Source: VMCP01 sp964415065 (GTDB lineage Bacteria; Bacteroidota; Bacteroidia; NS11-12g; UBA955). Taken from it: a DNA stretch of 64,000 nt. The stretch covers positions 12,316-76,315 of the forward strand of contig CAYPYX010000007.1 of assembly GCA_964415065.1 (NCBI GenBank). Reading direction: 5' to 3'. The position numbers and the translations under genes are program-made. Shown here in pieces: positions 27,039-36,506 of this stretch (positions within the stretch are counted from its first letter, which is position 1; the number at the start of each line of letters is the position of its first letter). The notes beneath the pieces are model-generated. The model made no database searches and was not told the DNA's origin. It saw nothing but the letters and a program-made list of their open reading frames with translations.

Positions 27039-29851
27039 TGTTTTAAATACGGGGCGGTTATACTTTTCGGCTCTTTTAAAAGACCCAATAGTTCACCTTG
27101 GTAAACTAATTCTCCCCCGTTATCTCCTGGTTCAGGTCCTAAATCCAGAACCCAATCTGAACATTTAATCATGTCCAAATTGTGCTCTATACAAACCACT
27201 GTATTTCCTTTGTCGATAAGAGCATTAAAAGAATTGATTAATTTCTCGATATCATAGAAGTGTAATCCTGTTGTTGGTTCATCAAAAATAAACATTGCTC
27301 CGCCCTCTTTAAAAGGAGAAGCTTTGCTTAAATAGAATGCTAATTTTACCCGTTGAGCTTCACCACCGCTTAAGGAATTACTCCCTTGGCCTAATTTCAC
27401 ATAACCTAAACCCACTTTTTGCAAAGGAAGTAGCTTTTCAACAATGTTCTTCTCGTTTTGAAAAAACTCAACTGCTTGATCCACCGTCATCTCCAAAACG
27501 TCAAAAATATTCTTGGATTGATATTCTGACTCCAAAACTTCCTTTTTAAACCTTTTGCCATGGCAAACCTCACATGGTAATTTGATATCTGCCATGAATT
27601 GCATTTCAATAACGGTTTCACCTTCGCCTTGACAATTGTCACATCTCCCCCCATCCACGTTAAAGGAAAAATGAGAAGGTTTAAATCCATTTCTTTTTGA
27701 AACCGGAGTATTGGCGTATAATTCTCGAATATCGTCGTATGCTTTTACATAGGTAACTGGATTGCTCCTCGAAGATTTACCAATGGGATTTTGATCTACA
27801 AATTCGACGGCCTTCACCAGATGCAAATCTCCTGTAAGTTGTTTATATTGGCCTGGTTTAGCAGTTGTAAACTGCTTTAATTCCCTCGATAATGCAGGAT
27901 AAAAAACTTGTTTTATTAAAGTAGTTTTACCAGATCCTGAAACTCCTGTGATAGAAGTGAAACTATTTAAAGGGATTTTAGCCGTTATATTTTTTAGATT
28001 ATTGGCGCTTACACCAGATAACTCAAGGAAATGTATGGGTTTTCTTTTTTGGGGGATGACAATTCTGCGTTTTCCCGACAAATAGTTACCGGTAATGCTA
28101 TTATCCTCGTTTAAAAGACCGTCCATTTGTCCCTTAAATATCAATTCACCTCCTAAACTTCCGGCAAAAGGTCCAATATCAATCACATAATCAGCCTGTT
28201 TCATTACGTCTTCATCGTGTTCGACCACGATAACCGTGTTACCTTCTGCTTGAAGATTTTTTAATACTCCAATTAATCGTTCGGTATCTCTGGAATGCAA
28301 GCCAATACTGGGTTCGTCTAAGATATACATGGAACCAGTAAGGTTAGATCCGAGGTGAGTAGCTAAGTTGATTCGTTGACTTTCACCACCGCTCAATGTA
28401 TTGCTTAATCGATTTAAAGTAAGATATCCCAAACCTACATTTTTTAAGAAATTCAATCTAGAAGTTATTTCTTGAAGGATTCTTTCTGAAATGGCATGAT
28501 CGGTATTGGATAGTTCAACATGTTTGAAAAAATGAAATGCATCATCAACAGAACACAATAAGATATCTTGTATGCTCGTAAATTCAGCGATTCCATTTTC
28601 AGAATTAACATTTTGAAGTTTCACATAGGAAGCCTCTTTACGCAACCGAGTTCCTAAGCAATCTGGGCAAGTTGTTTTTCCACGATAACGGGCTGCTAAA
28701 ACACGATATTGAATTTTATAAAAATTCTCCTCTAAGTGTTTAAAGAAATCATTAATGCCTAATACTGAACCTTTACCGTCCCACAATAAACTTTTTTCAG
28801 ACTTTGATAAATCAAAATATGATCGATGAATAGGGAATTCAAATTTAATAGCGCGTTTGATGAATTGTTCTTTCCATTCATTCATCACTTCTCCTCTCCA
28901 AGGTGCAACACATCCCTCGTATACGCTTAATTGCGGGTCTGGAATGACTAAATCTTGATCTATACCTAAAACCGAACCAAAACCTTCGCATTTGGGACAA
29001 GCACCATAAGGATTGTTGAAACTGAGGAAATCTTTTGTTGGGATTTCAAATTGCATTCCATCACGTTCAAAACGATTATTAAATTGGAACAGGGATTTGG
29101 TTGAATAATCCAAATAAGAACAATTGCCTTTCCCTTCCCAAAAAGCAGTTTCAATAGCATCAAACAATCTCGATTCTAAATCTTCTTCCCTATTTGAAAG
29201 ATTCAATCGATCAATTACGATATAACTTTCATCTTGAAATTGAATGGATTCATTGTTTTCAATTAAATCTTCCAATTTTAGCAGCGATTGTGAGGGGTTG
29301 TGCCAAATTCGACTAAATCCTTTCTGAATTAACGACTCAACCGTAATCGGAATGTTTTTTGTCCATTCAATTGGAGAAAGAATCAGAACCAATTCTAATT
29401 GAGGGTGTTTTAATATTTCATTAAAAACATCTTCGGGCGTATCGCGTTTTACTTCTTTTCCCGAAATAGGCGAAATCGTTTTACCAATTCGAGAAAATAA
29501 CAATTTAAGGTAATCATAAATTTCCGTGGATGTAGCAACCGTACTCCTGGGATTGTGGGTATTTACTTTTTGCTCAATGGCAATTGCTGGACAAAGTCCA
29601 TCTATGCGGTCAACCGCTGGTTTTTTCATTCTGCCCATAAATTGTCGGGCATAAGAACTTAAACTTTCAACATATCTCCGTTGCCCTTCAGCAAAAAGAG
29701 TATCAAAGACCAAGCTGGATTTTCCACTACCTGAAACACCAGTAACTACGGTAAATGAGTTTTGAGGGAAATCAACATCAATTCCTTTAAGATTGTGTTG
29801 ATGTGCATTGATAATTCGTATAACAGGTTTTTGATCGCTTTTCTTACTCAC
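27017..29851 (-). CDS. uvrA: excinuclease ABC subunit A
   Basis: UvrA is the damage-recognition ATPase of nucleotide excision repair. The 944 residues contain two ABC ATPase modules. The first has Walker A GVSGSGKSS near residue 37 and signature LSGGESQRINLA near 490; the second has GVSGSGKTT near 640 and LSGGEAQRVKLA near 830. Zinc-binding Cys pairs are present in CPKCEGFG, CPDCLGTR, CDNCQGEG and CEVCHGKR. The start is GTG at 29851 (MSKKSDQK), as no ATG is suitable. It follows the DUF4249 gene by 45 bases on the same strand and may be read with the folB-TonB receptor-DUF4249 run. It ends one base from the stop of the convergent T9SS gene. Confidence 0.97.
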   Translation of the reverse strand: MSKKSDQKPVIRIINAHQHNLKGIDVDFPQNSFTVVTGVSGSGKSSLVFDTLFAEGQRRYVESLSSYARQFMGRMKKPAVDRIDGLCPAIAIEQKVNTHNPRSTVATSTEIYDYLKLLFSRIGKTISPISGKEVKRDTPEDVFNEILKHPQLELVLILSPIEWTKNIPITVESLIQKGFSRIWHNPSQSLLKLEDLIENNESIQFQDESYIVIDRLNLSNREEDLESRLFDAIETAFWEGKGNCSYLDYSTKSLFQFNNRFERDGMQFEIPTKDFLSFNNPYGACPKCEGFGSVLGIDQDLVIPDPQLSVYEGCVAPWRGEVMNEWKEQFIKRAIKFEFPIHRSYFDLSKSEKSLLWDGKGSVLGINDFFKHLEENFYKIQYRVLAARYRGKTTCPDCLGTRLRKEASYVKLQNVNSENGIAEFTSIQDILLCSVDDAFHFFKHVELSNTDHAISERILQEITSRLNFLKNVGLGYLTLNRLSNTLSGGESQRINLATHLGSNLTGSMYILDEPSIGLHSRDTERLIGVLKNLQAEGNTVIVVEHDEDVMKQADYVIDIGPFAGSLGGELIFKGQMDGLLNEDNSITGNYLSGKRRIVIPQKRKPIHFLELSGVSANNLKNITAKIPLNSFTSITGVSGSGKTTLIKQVFYPALSRELKQFTTAKPGQYKQLTGDLHLVKAVEFVDQNPIGKSSRSNPVTYVKAYDDIRELYANTPVSKRNGFKPSHFSFNVDGGRCDNCQGEGETVIEMQFMADIKLPCEVCHGKRFKKEVLESEYQSKNIFDVLEMTVDQAVEFFQNEKNIVEKLLPLQKVGLGYVKLGQGSNSLSGGEAQRVKLAFYLSKASPFKEGGAMFIFDEPTTGLHFYDIEKLINSFNALIDKGNTVVCIEHNLDMIKCSDWVLDLGPEPGDNGGELVYQGELLGLLKEPKSITAPYLKQKLEDEN

Positions 29852-29896
29852 TTTTATTTTTTTGATTTTGGGAAGTTCATTCGAATTATTTGGATA

Positions 29897-30787
29897 TTAC
29901 TTTATTGTATCTCTTTGTACACAAGCACCAGCGGCTATTCCAACTCCATTAATAATGTTATTAAATACGGGTATGGGGTCAGAAAAAGCGCCACCTTGAA
30001 CTTGATAATCTTCTAATGATTCGAAGTATTTAAAATAATCTTGACTCAAACTTTTTATAACTACGAGATACTTGTATTGAGTTCCAGATGAACCAAAAGG
30101 AGTTGAAAATTTAAAAGATTTACGCTCACCATTAAATGAAGCATCATCTACTAAGAGTGCTCCTGCCTTGTTGAATTTCGGATTTTGTGATAATTCCGCA
30201 TCCAGAGGTAATATTGGCATTTCTAAAAAGTCAGCGGCTATATCTTCGTATCTAAATAAACCAATTTCATAAAAGTTCCTTTGCGCAGCATCGTCTTGTA
30301 TATCGAAAGAAATGGTTCCTATCGGAAAACCCGATGCATCTACACCTGTATTGTCTTTCCATGTGGCTTTTGCTCCAGAAAGTGGTGATGGCATGATAAA
30401 TCGAGAATAACAAGTAGGCAAATCTGGAGCCTCAACTTGTATGCCATAACTTTTACCTGGTTTGGGTTTAAAATTTGAAACATATTTACCTCCGTTTAAA
30501 AATGAAAATGTTAATATGGACGGGTTTCCTCCCTCCTCAGTAACAGTTACTTTGGCATTTTCTATAACCGTTTCAGCAGAAGAATCATATATAGGTAAGG
30601 TTTTGGCTACATGTACCGACAATACTTGATCGTTATTTGCCAATAAATTCATTACTATTCGATCTTGGTAATTTACTTCATTCGCAGGTAGGTCCATTTC
30701 GCAAGAAGCACCCACGAGTATAATCACAGATAATATTGCACCCTGAATGTATTTGTTCAATTGCATGTATTTGGATTTGTTTTTCAT
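29897..30787 (-). CDS. DUF4249 family lipoprotein, partner of the TonB-dependent receptor
   Basis: This is a 296-residue lipoprotein. The signal peptide ends at VGASC, with the lipid-accepting cysteine near residue 29 from this ATG; an alternative start, MQLNKYIQG, at 30766 gives an equally good signal. The start of the mature protein (CEMDLPANEVNYQDRIVMNLLANNDQ) and the alternating beta segments match DUF4249. This Bacteroidota family is usually encoded directly downstream of a TonB-dependent receptor, as here (126 bases). It is probably anchored in the outer membrane and linked to the receptor's transport function. The ligand is unknown. The last residues CVQRDTIK lie close to the uvrA start. 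Confidence 0.85.
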   Translation of the reverse strand: MKNKSKYMQLNKYIQGAILSVIILVGASCEMDLPANEVNYQDRIVMNLLANNDQVLSVHVAKTLPIYDSSAETVIENAKVTVTEEGGNPSILTFSFLNGGKYVSNFKPKPGKSYGIQVEAPDLPTCYSRFIMPSPLSGAKATWKDNTGVDASGFPIGTISFDIQDDAAQRNFYEIGLFRYEDIAADFLEMPILPLDAELSQNPKFNKAGALLVDDASFNGERKSFKFSTPFGSSGTQYKYLVVIKSLSQDYFKYFESLEDYQVQGGAFSDPIPVFNNIINGVGIAAGACVQRDTIK

Positions 30788-30913
30788 TTTATGTTAGTTA
30801 AAAGTAATCTGGACTCTATATTTCTATTTTCTCTTTTAAATAGCTCGTTTTTTGAGTATTATTTAATTTGACCTGTATTCTTGAATTTTTATTCACAATC
30901 CGACCAAACATCA

Positions 30914-33259
30914 TTAAAATTCGATTCGGTAAAATGCTGATGGCACAAATTGAAAATAATAAACACCTTTCAATCCTGATCCAACCGATGGAGCGAATGC
31001 AGAAGTATATCGCGCCACCAATGGATTCGCAAAACCCAATGTGTTATAAATATTTATCCCCCAAAAACGGCGATAATCATAGGCCATTTCTGGATGAATT
31101 TCTTTAGTAAATCCAATGTCTAAACGGCGATAAAGTGGTAAGCGATAATTGTTTTTTTGACTGTAGTCGAACACCAATTTCCCGTCAACTGTGTAATATT
31201 GTCCCGTGGGTACCGTAACAGGATTTCCACTCATCAAGACACCAGTAAAATTCAAAACCAAAGATTCTGAGGGTTGGTAAGTTAATTGAAGTGCAGCTTT
31301 ATGCGTCCTGTCCCATCTGAAATAGAATGATTCACCGCGATTGATTAAATCGAACTTACGATTTGTGGAACTCAAAGTGTATGAACCAATCATATTTAAT
31401 GCACCCGATCTTTTAGAAATTAATATTTCTAAACCTTGTGAGTTTCCAGTCCCCTGAAGAACCATATTTTCCCAATAATTCTTGGACAACCGTTCATCTC
31501 GTGATTCTTCCACTTCAGTTATTCCTGAAAAATACTTGTAATACCCTTCAATGGTTAATTCAAATCCTTTTTTTAATGGTTGTATGTAAGCGGCAGAAAT
31601 TTGGGTAGTTTGTTGGGGACTTAATATTCCGGTTGTAGGGAACCAAATATCGGATGGTAAAATTCCAGTAACACTTGAAAGCTGATGAATACCTTGATTA
31701 GACATAGAAAAGCCAACTTGAATTCGTTTTTTACCTGTAAGCATTTGATTCAACGTAATTCTGGGTTCAAATCGAACATAGGATTTCTCACCTGAAATAA
31801 AAGTCCATAATCGTCCACCTATATTTAGACTCAGATTCATATCTGGGTGAAATTCAAGTTCTGCATAATTAGAGAATTCATGAACCAATGAACTATTTTC
31901 GGTTCCGTATGTGGTGTCTGTTTGCACCGTTCCGCTGATATTTTCGTAGTTTTTAATTAACGAAGGTCTCATGTCGTGAGTAACCCAATGACTACCATAT
32001 TTCAGATGGGTTTTTGGACCCAGTAGATAATCAAAATTAGCATTTAAATTATAATCGGTAATACTACTCACTTCTGCATAGTTACCCGTATTGGTTTGAG
32101 TATTGGTATTAGTGGTTAATTTAGAAGTTAATTCTAAATAGTTGTTGTATGAATATCTAGACAAACCGACGCCTAGATTCATAAAGTGCCTTTTGTTAAT
32201 TTCGTGAGAATAGTTGAACCCAGACAGTGTATTTTGCCATTTCCAGCCAAATTCAAATGCAATTTCTCGATTTTGTCCCAATGAATCCACGAAATCATCG
32301 GCTAACTTAAAGCCGTATTTGTCACGTCCATTATAAATCCAAAAATCCCAATGGGTTTTGGAATCTTGTTTAAAATCCACTTTAAAATTGATATCGTGAA
32401 CGTTTCCAATAACGATATCGTTGAAACCTGTAAAAAGAGTCGAAAATGCTAAATCCCAATAACTTCTCCTTATACCTAGAGAAGTAGTCCAACGTCCTTC
32501 TTTATCTAAAGGACCGTCAACGGCTATGTTAGCTGTGGCAAAATCCGCGTGTATGATACCGCGCCATTGTTCGGCATTTCCTCCGCTGGTTATGATATCT
32601 AATACTCCGCCTCCCGCACGATTACCGTATCTGGCTGGAGCAACTCCTCGGTAAAATTCAGCTGATTTGATAATTTCAGGGTTGTAATTTGACAATAATC
32701 CCCAAATATGTCCATTTCCGTATAGAGGCAATCCATTCATCAACAATAGATTTTGGTCTGCATTACTGCCTCGAATAAACAATGATGACAATCCCTCAAA
32801 ACCACCTGAAACACCCGGTAAATTCTGCAATAATTTAACCGGATCTGCAATGGAGAACATGGTTTGGTATTGAACCATTTGTCGCTTAAGGGGTTTGTAA
32901 TAGCTTGTTTTAGAAGTGTATAACGAGGTAAATTCTGCAGTGGAATCATCTTGATCAAAATCCACTGGTATTAAAAACACATTTTTATTGGTAACACCGC
33001 TCACTTCAACTTCTAGTTTAACTGCCTTGTATCCGGCAGCGGCAATTACTAATTTCTGATTTCCATTCTTGGTCAACAATTGATAATACCCTTTTGCATT
33101 GGATTCGGTGTATAGTTTTGAATCGTCGTCGATAATAATTGCAGAAGGAATTACCTCCAGAGTGGTTTTATCAAACACCCACCCTGTAACGGCTTGATTT
33201 TGTGCATTTAATGTCTGAAAAATCAGCATTAAACTCATGCACATTTTTAGAAATTTCAT
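30914..33259 (-). CDS. TonB-dependent outer-membrane receptor
   Basis: This 781-residue receptor has a signal peptide (MKFLKMCMSLMLIFQTLNAQ), a carboxypeptidase-like regulatory domain (about residues 22-105, starting VTGWVFDKTTLEVIPSAII), a plug domain (about 120-230, with LQNLPGVSGGFEGLSSLFIRG and GNRAGGGVLDI) and a 22-strand barrel ending in the aromatic residue Phe of YRIEF. I chose the ATG at 33259 because it gives a clean signal peptide; the longer frame begins with TTG at 33298, right at the folB stop. The downstream DUF4249 lipoprotein is its usual partner. The transported substrate cannot be named, and no iron-box or vitamin riboswitch was seen. Confidence 0.92.
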   Translation of the reverse strand: MKFLKMCMSLMLIFQTLNAQNQAVTGWVFDKTTLEVIPSAIIIDDDSKLYTESNAKGYYQLLTKNGNQKLVIAAAGYKAVKLEVEVSGVTNKNVFLIPVDFDQDDSTAEFTSLYTSKTSYYKPLKRQMVQYQTMFSIADPVKLLQNLPGVSGGFEGLSSLFIRGSNADQNLLLMNGLPLYGNGHIWGLLSNYNPEIIKSAEFYRGVAPARYGNRAGGGVLDIITSGGNAEQWRGIIHADFATANIAVDGPLDKEGRWTTSLGIRRSYWDLAFSTLFTGFNDIVIGNVHDINFKVDFKQDSKTHWDFWIYNGRDKYGFKLADDFVDSLGQNREIAFEFGWKWQNTLSGFNYSHEINKRHFMNLGVGLSRYSYNNYLELTSKLTTNTNTQTNTGNYAEVSSITDYNLNANFDYLLGPKTHLKYGSHWVTHDMRPSLIKNYENISGTVQTDTTYGTENSSLVHEFSNYAELEFHPDMNLSLNIGGRLWTFISGEKSYVRFEPRITLNQMLTGKKRIQVGFSMSNQGIHQLSSVTGILPSDIWFPTTGILSPQQTTQISAAYIQPLKKGFELTIEGYYKYFSGITEVEESRDERLSKNYWENMVLQGTGNSQGLEILISKRSGALNMIGSYTLSSTNRKFDLINRGESFYFRWDRTHKAALQLTYQPSESLVLNFTGVLMSGNPVTVPTGQYYTVDGKLVFDYSQKNNYRLPLYRRLDIGFTKEIHPEMAYDYRRFWGINIYNTLGFANPLVARYTSAFAPSVGSGLKGVYYFQFVPSAFYRIEF

Positions 33260-33294
33260 CATAGCAAATCTAATTCTGGAAATCCAATATTTTT

Positions 33295-33669
33295 TCAATT
33301 TACAAACTTTTCGACGAAAATCTGATGATTCAAATTATTGCTATAGGATTGTAAAATTTGAGGTTTAGTTATTTCAACACTAATTTTATGTATGTCAAAT
33401 TGATTGAAGCTTGATTCCAAATCTGTAATGATATTCTCTGCCACGGTTTCAAGTAAATGAACTTCCTTTTCGGATTGTTTCAATAAAATTTCATCAATTA
33501 ATTGATAGTCAATAACATTACTCAATTCATCCCCTATATTTTCCCGATTGTACTGAATTTGGACATTGATCCATATTTCTGTTTTCATATTTCGTTCTTC
33601 TGGGTAAAAACCTACGGGTACTTTGAGTCTAATTTGATTAACTTTTACAATGATTAACATACTGTTCAT
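33295..33669 (-). CDS. folB: dihydroneopterin aldolase
   Basis: FolB cleaves 7,8-dihydroneopterin to 6-hydroxymethyl-dihydropterin in folate synthesis. The 124-residue protein shows the family pattern: N-terminal IRLKVPVGFYPEERNMKTEIWINVQI with the substrate-binding Glu in PEER, the central NVIDYQLI segment, a long helix (VHLLETVAENIITDL) and the C-terminal IHKISVEITKPQIL, with the conserved Lys in the KP motif. The ATG at 33669 is preferred; a GTG at 33684 and an ATG at 33660 are alternatives. It is first in a minus-strand run toward the TonB receptor but is functionally unrelated to it. It is divergent from gcdH. Confidence 0.87.
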   Translation of the reverse strand: MNSMLIIVKVNQIRLKVPVGFYPEERNMKTEIWINVQIQYNRENIGDELSNVIDYQLIDEILLKQSEKEVHLLETVAENIITDLESSFNQFDIHKISVEITKPQILQSYSNNLNHQIFVEKFVN

Positions 33670-33701
33670 TAAAAATTCTCCCACAAAGAAACATAGAATA
33701 T

Positions 33702-33709
33702 TACTTTTG
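33702..33709 (+). promoter_or_regulatory. -7 box TACTTTTG of the acyl-CoA dehydrogenase gene
   Basis: TACTTTTG matches TAnnTTTG. It overlaps the GTG that would be the longest possible start (33709), so the true start is the downstream ATG at 33724. No -33 element is seen at 19 bases. Confidence 0.45.
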
Positions 33710-33723
33710 TGTACATTGCAGTT

Positions 33724-34941
33724 ATGTCTTCACACGAATTAAACGACTTATTTGAAAGTAATCGAGGAAAAGATCGATACACTCATCCTGATTTTTATGG
33801 AATTGACGACTTGTTGACTGAAGAACAGCTTTTAATTCGTTCGTCGGTTAGAGAATACGTAAAACGCGATTTATCTCCGATTGTGGAACACTTCGCGCAG
33901 CTGAGTGAATTCCCACAGCATATAGTAAAAGAACTAGGAAGTATAGGTGCTTTTGGACCTCAATTACCGTCTGAATATGGTTGTGGAGGAATGGATTACA
34001 CTACCTACGGCATCATCATGCAAGAATTAGAACGTTGTGATAGCGGAATTCGTTCTACGGCTTCTGTTCAAGGTTCATTGGTGATGTACCCTATTTTCAA
34101 GTTCGGAAGCGAAGAGCAAAAGAGAAAATATTTACCCAAATTAGCTACTGGTGAAATGCTGGGATGTTTTGGATTAACTGAACCCGATCATGGAAGTAAT
34201 CCAGCAGGAATGACCACACATTTCACGGAAGATGGAGATGACATTATACTAAACGGTGCAAAAATGTGGATTAGTAATGCTCCATTTGCCGATGTTGCAG
34301 TTGTTTGGGCAAAAAATCCTGATGGCAAAGTTCAAGGAGTAATCGTAGAAAGAGGCATGCCTGGATTTAGTACTCCTACTACACACAATAAATGGAGTTT
34401 GAGAGCGAGTGCTACAGGTGAATTGGTGTTTGACCAAGTTAGAATTCCCAAAACAAATATATTACCCGGAGTAGTAGGTCTTAAAGGACCATTAACTTGT
34501 TTGAATTCTGCGCGCTATGGAATCGCTTGGGGTGCATTAGGCGCTGCCATGGATTGTTATGATACCGCAAAACGTTATTCGTTGGAGAGACAGCAATTCA
34601 ATAGACCCATTGGCGGTTTTCAATTGCAACAGAAAAAACTTGCTGAAATGTTAACTGAAATTACCAAAGCTCAATTAGTGGTTTGGCGTTTAGGGCAATT
34701 AATGGATCAGGGAAAAGCAACTCCTGCTCAAATTTCTATGGCCAAACGCAATAATGTTGAGATAGCCCTAAATATTGCGCGAGAAGCGCGTCAGATGTTG
34801 GGTGGAATGGGAATTACGGGCGAATATCCTATAATGCGACACATGATGAATTTAGAATCGGTTGTTACTTATGAAGGTACACACGATATTCATTTATTGA
34901 TTCTGGGGATGGAAATAACTGGCCTTAACGCATTTGAATAA
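33724..34941 (+). CDS. gcdH: acyl-CoA dehydrogenase, glutaryl-CoA dehydrogenase type
   Basis: This FAD enzyme most likely oxidises and decarboxylates glutaryl-CoA to crotonyl-CoA in lysine and tryptophan breakdown. The 405 residues contain the three-domain acyl-CoA dehydrogenase fold. LGCFGLTEPDHGSNPAGM and KMWISNAPFADVAVVWAK are the flavin-binding segments, SARYGIAWGALGAAMDCY follows, and the catalytic glutamate is in TYEGTHDIHLLILG. The N-terminal EYGCGGMDYTTYGIIMQELERCDSG and the segment LRASATGELVFDQVRIP are closer to GcdH than to straight-chain dehydrogenases. The start at 33724 follows from the promoter position. Its electron acceptor (ETF) is not in the window. Another acyl-CoA substrate is possible but less likely. 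Confidence 0.88.
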   Translation: MSSHELNDLFESNRGKDRYTHPDFYGIDDLLTEEQLLIRSSVREYVKRDLSPIVEHFAQLSEFPQHIVKELGSIGAFGPQLPSEYGCGGMDYTTYGIIMQELERCDSGIRSTASVQGSLVMYPIFKFGSEEQKRKYLPKLATGEMLGCFGLTEPDHGSNPAGMTTHFTEDGDDIILNGAKMWISNAPFADVAVVWAKNPDGKVQGVIVERGMPGFSTPTTHNKWSLRASATGELVFDQVRIPKTNILPGVVGLKGPLTCLNSARYGIAWGALGAAMDCYDTAKRYSLERQQFNRPIGGFQLQQKKLAEMLTEITKAQLVVWRLGQLMDQGKATPAQISMAKRNNVEIALNIAREARQMLGGMGITGEYPIMRHMMNLESVVTYEGTHDIHLLILGMEITGLNAFE

Positions 34942-35010
34942 TTCTTAAAAACACGTAAACTTAAACATTGAAATAAATATCCCCAGAAAAAGGGAAAACA
35001 TTGACAAATT

Positions 35011-36411
35011 ATGTATCAAATTAAATTCGGAACAGACGGTTGGAGAGAAATAATCGCAGATAACTTTACATCTGCGAACGTAAGAAGAGTAGCATTTGCA
35101 ACGGCGCAATGGTTGAATTTGCAAAATTTACCCAAACTTGTAGTATTGGGTCACGATTGCCGTTTCGGTGGCGAAATGTTTGCCAAAGAAACAGCAACTG
35201 TGCTAGCTGGACAAGGAATTCAAGTCGTTATGGCTAAAGGATTTGTTTCCACACCTATGATTTCATTGGCTGCAAATCAATTAAACGCTGGATTAGGAGT
35301 TATCATTACTGCTTCTCACAACCCTCCATCGTATAATGGCTATAAACTTAAGGCGCATTACGGGGGGCCAGCAACACCCGATACCGTTGCTGAAGTTGAA
35401 GCCATGATTCCAGAACTAGAAATCACCTTGGAAATGGGATTTGACGTATTCGTTGAAAATGGATTAATTACATTTGATGATTTCGAAGAACGCTATTTAC
35501 AACACTGCAAAAATAGTTTTGATATGCAGGCGTTAGAGCAAATTTCACCTCAATTGGCGTACGATGCGATGTATGGTGCTGGTCAGCGATTGGTGAAAAG
35601 ATTATTGCCTCAAACTACTATTCTTCACGGTATTCACAATCCAGGTTTCGAAGGTAGAGCGCCAGAACCTATTTTGAAAAATCTCCCCGAAATTTCGGAA
35701 ATGATTGCTCAAAATTCTCAATTTACCATGGGATTAGCTACAGATGGTGACGCGGACCGTATTGGTTTCTTTGATGAAAAAGGTCAGTTTGTAGATTCAC
35801 ATCATTTGATTTTGTTACTGATTGAATATTTAACCACATACAAAGGGTATTCCGGAAAAGTGGTGAAAAGCTTTTCTGTAAGTGACAAAGTAGAGCGACT
35901 TTGTGAAATTAAAGGACTAAAATCCATCACTACAAAAATTGGCTTCAAATATATCTGTGAATATATGGTTACTGAAGATGTATTAATTGGTGCAGAAGAA
36001 AGCGGTGGAATTGCTATAAAAGGTCATATTCCGGAAAGAGATGGAGTTTGGATGGGATTGGTTTTGATGGAATATGTAGCGAAAACGGGTAAAACCATTT
36101 CTCAATTAATTCAGGATATGTACAATCAAGTGGGAACATTTGCTGTAGAACGCTATGATTTGCACATCAATAACGAATTAAAACATCAAATCATCGAAAA
36201 TTGTAAGTCCGGTTCTTATAAGAATTTCGGGTCTTATCAAGTAGAATCCATAGAAGATATCGACGGATTTAAATTTAGATTGACAGACGGTTCTTGGGTA
36301 ATGATTCGTCCTTCTGGAACCGAACCCGTTTTGCGTGTTTACTCAGAATCGCATTCTTCTCAAGAAGCATTTAACATTTTAGACGCTACTAAAGCAACTA
36401 TTTTGAATTAA
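35011..36411 (+). CDS. phosphohexomutase (phosphoglucomutase/phosphomannomutase family)
   Basis: This enzyme interconverts hexose 1- and 6-phosphates for cell-envelope and storage sugars. The 466 residues show all four active-site loops: phosphoserine loop TASHNPPSYNGYK with Ser102; metal loop DGDADRIG near residue 245; sugar-binding loop GAEESGGIAIKGH near 328; and phosphate-binding loop RPSGTEPVLRVYSE near 432. Glucose versus mannose specificity cannot be decided, though the GEESGG-type loop is shared by dual-specific enzymes. It is flanked by 69 bases upstream without a clear promoter and by a terminator downstream, so it is probably its own unit. Confidence 0.93.
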   Translation: MYQIKFGTDGWREIIADNFTSANVRRVAFATAQWLNLQNLPKLVVLGHDCRFGGEMFAKETATVLAGQGIQVVMAKGFVSTPMISLAANQLNAGLGVIITASHNPPSYNGYKLKAHYGGPATPDTVAEVEAMIPELEITLEMGFDVFVENGLITFDDFEERYLQHCKNSFDMQALEQISPQLAYDAMYGAGQRLVKRLLPQTTILHGIHNPGFEGRAPEPILKNLPEISEMIAQNSQFTMGLATDGDADRIGFFDEKGQFVDSHHLILLLIEYLTTYKGYSGKVVKSFSVSDKVERLCEIKGLKSITTKIGFKYICEYMVTEDVLIGAEESGGIAIKGHIPERDGVWMGLVLMEYVAKTGKTISQLIQDMYNQVGTFAVERYDLHINNELKHQIIENCKSGSYKNFGSYQVESIEDIDGFKFRLTDGSWVMIRPSGTEPVLRVYSESHSSQEAFNILDATKATILN

Positions 36412-36430
36412 TTATATTTGCTGCTGGATT

Positions 36431-36458
36431 TGCCCCTTCATAAACGAAGGGGCATTTA
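36431..36458 (+). terminator. rho-independent terminator after the phosphohexomutase gene
   Basis: TGCCCCTTC pairs with GAAGGGGCA over 9 bp around ATAAAC, followed by TTTATA. It is 20 bases after the stop. The T run is short, so efficiency is uncertain. Confidence 0.75.
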
Positions 36459-36506
36459 TATAATAATCCTTTTCTTGGATACGAGTGACTAACTTAACTT
36501 AAAAAA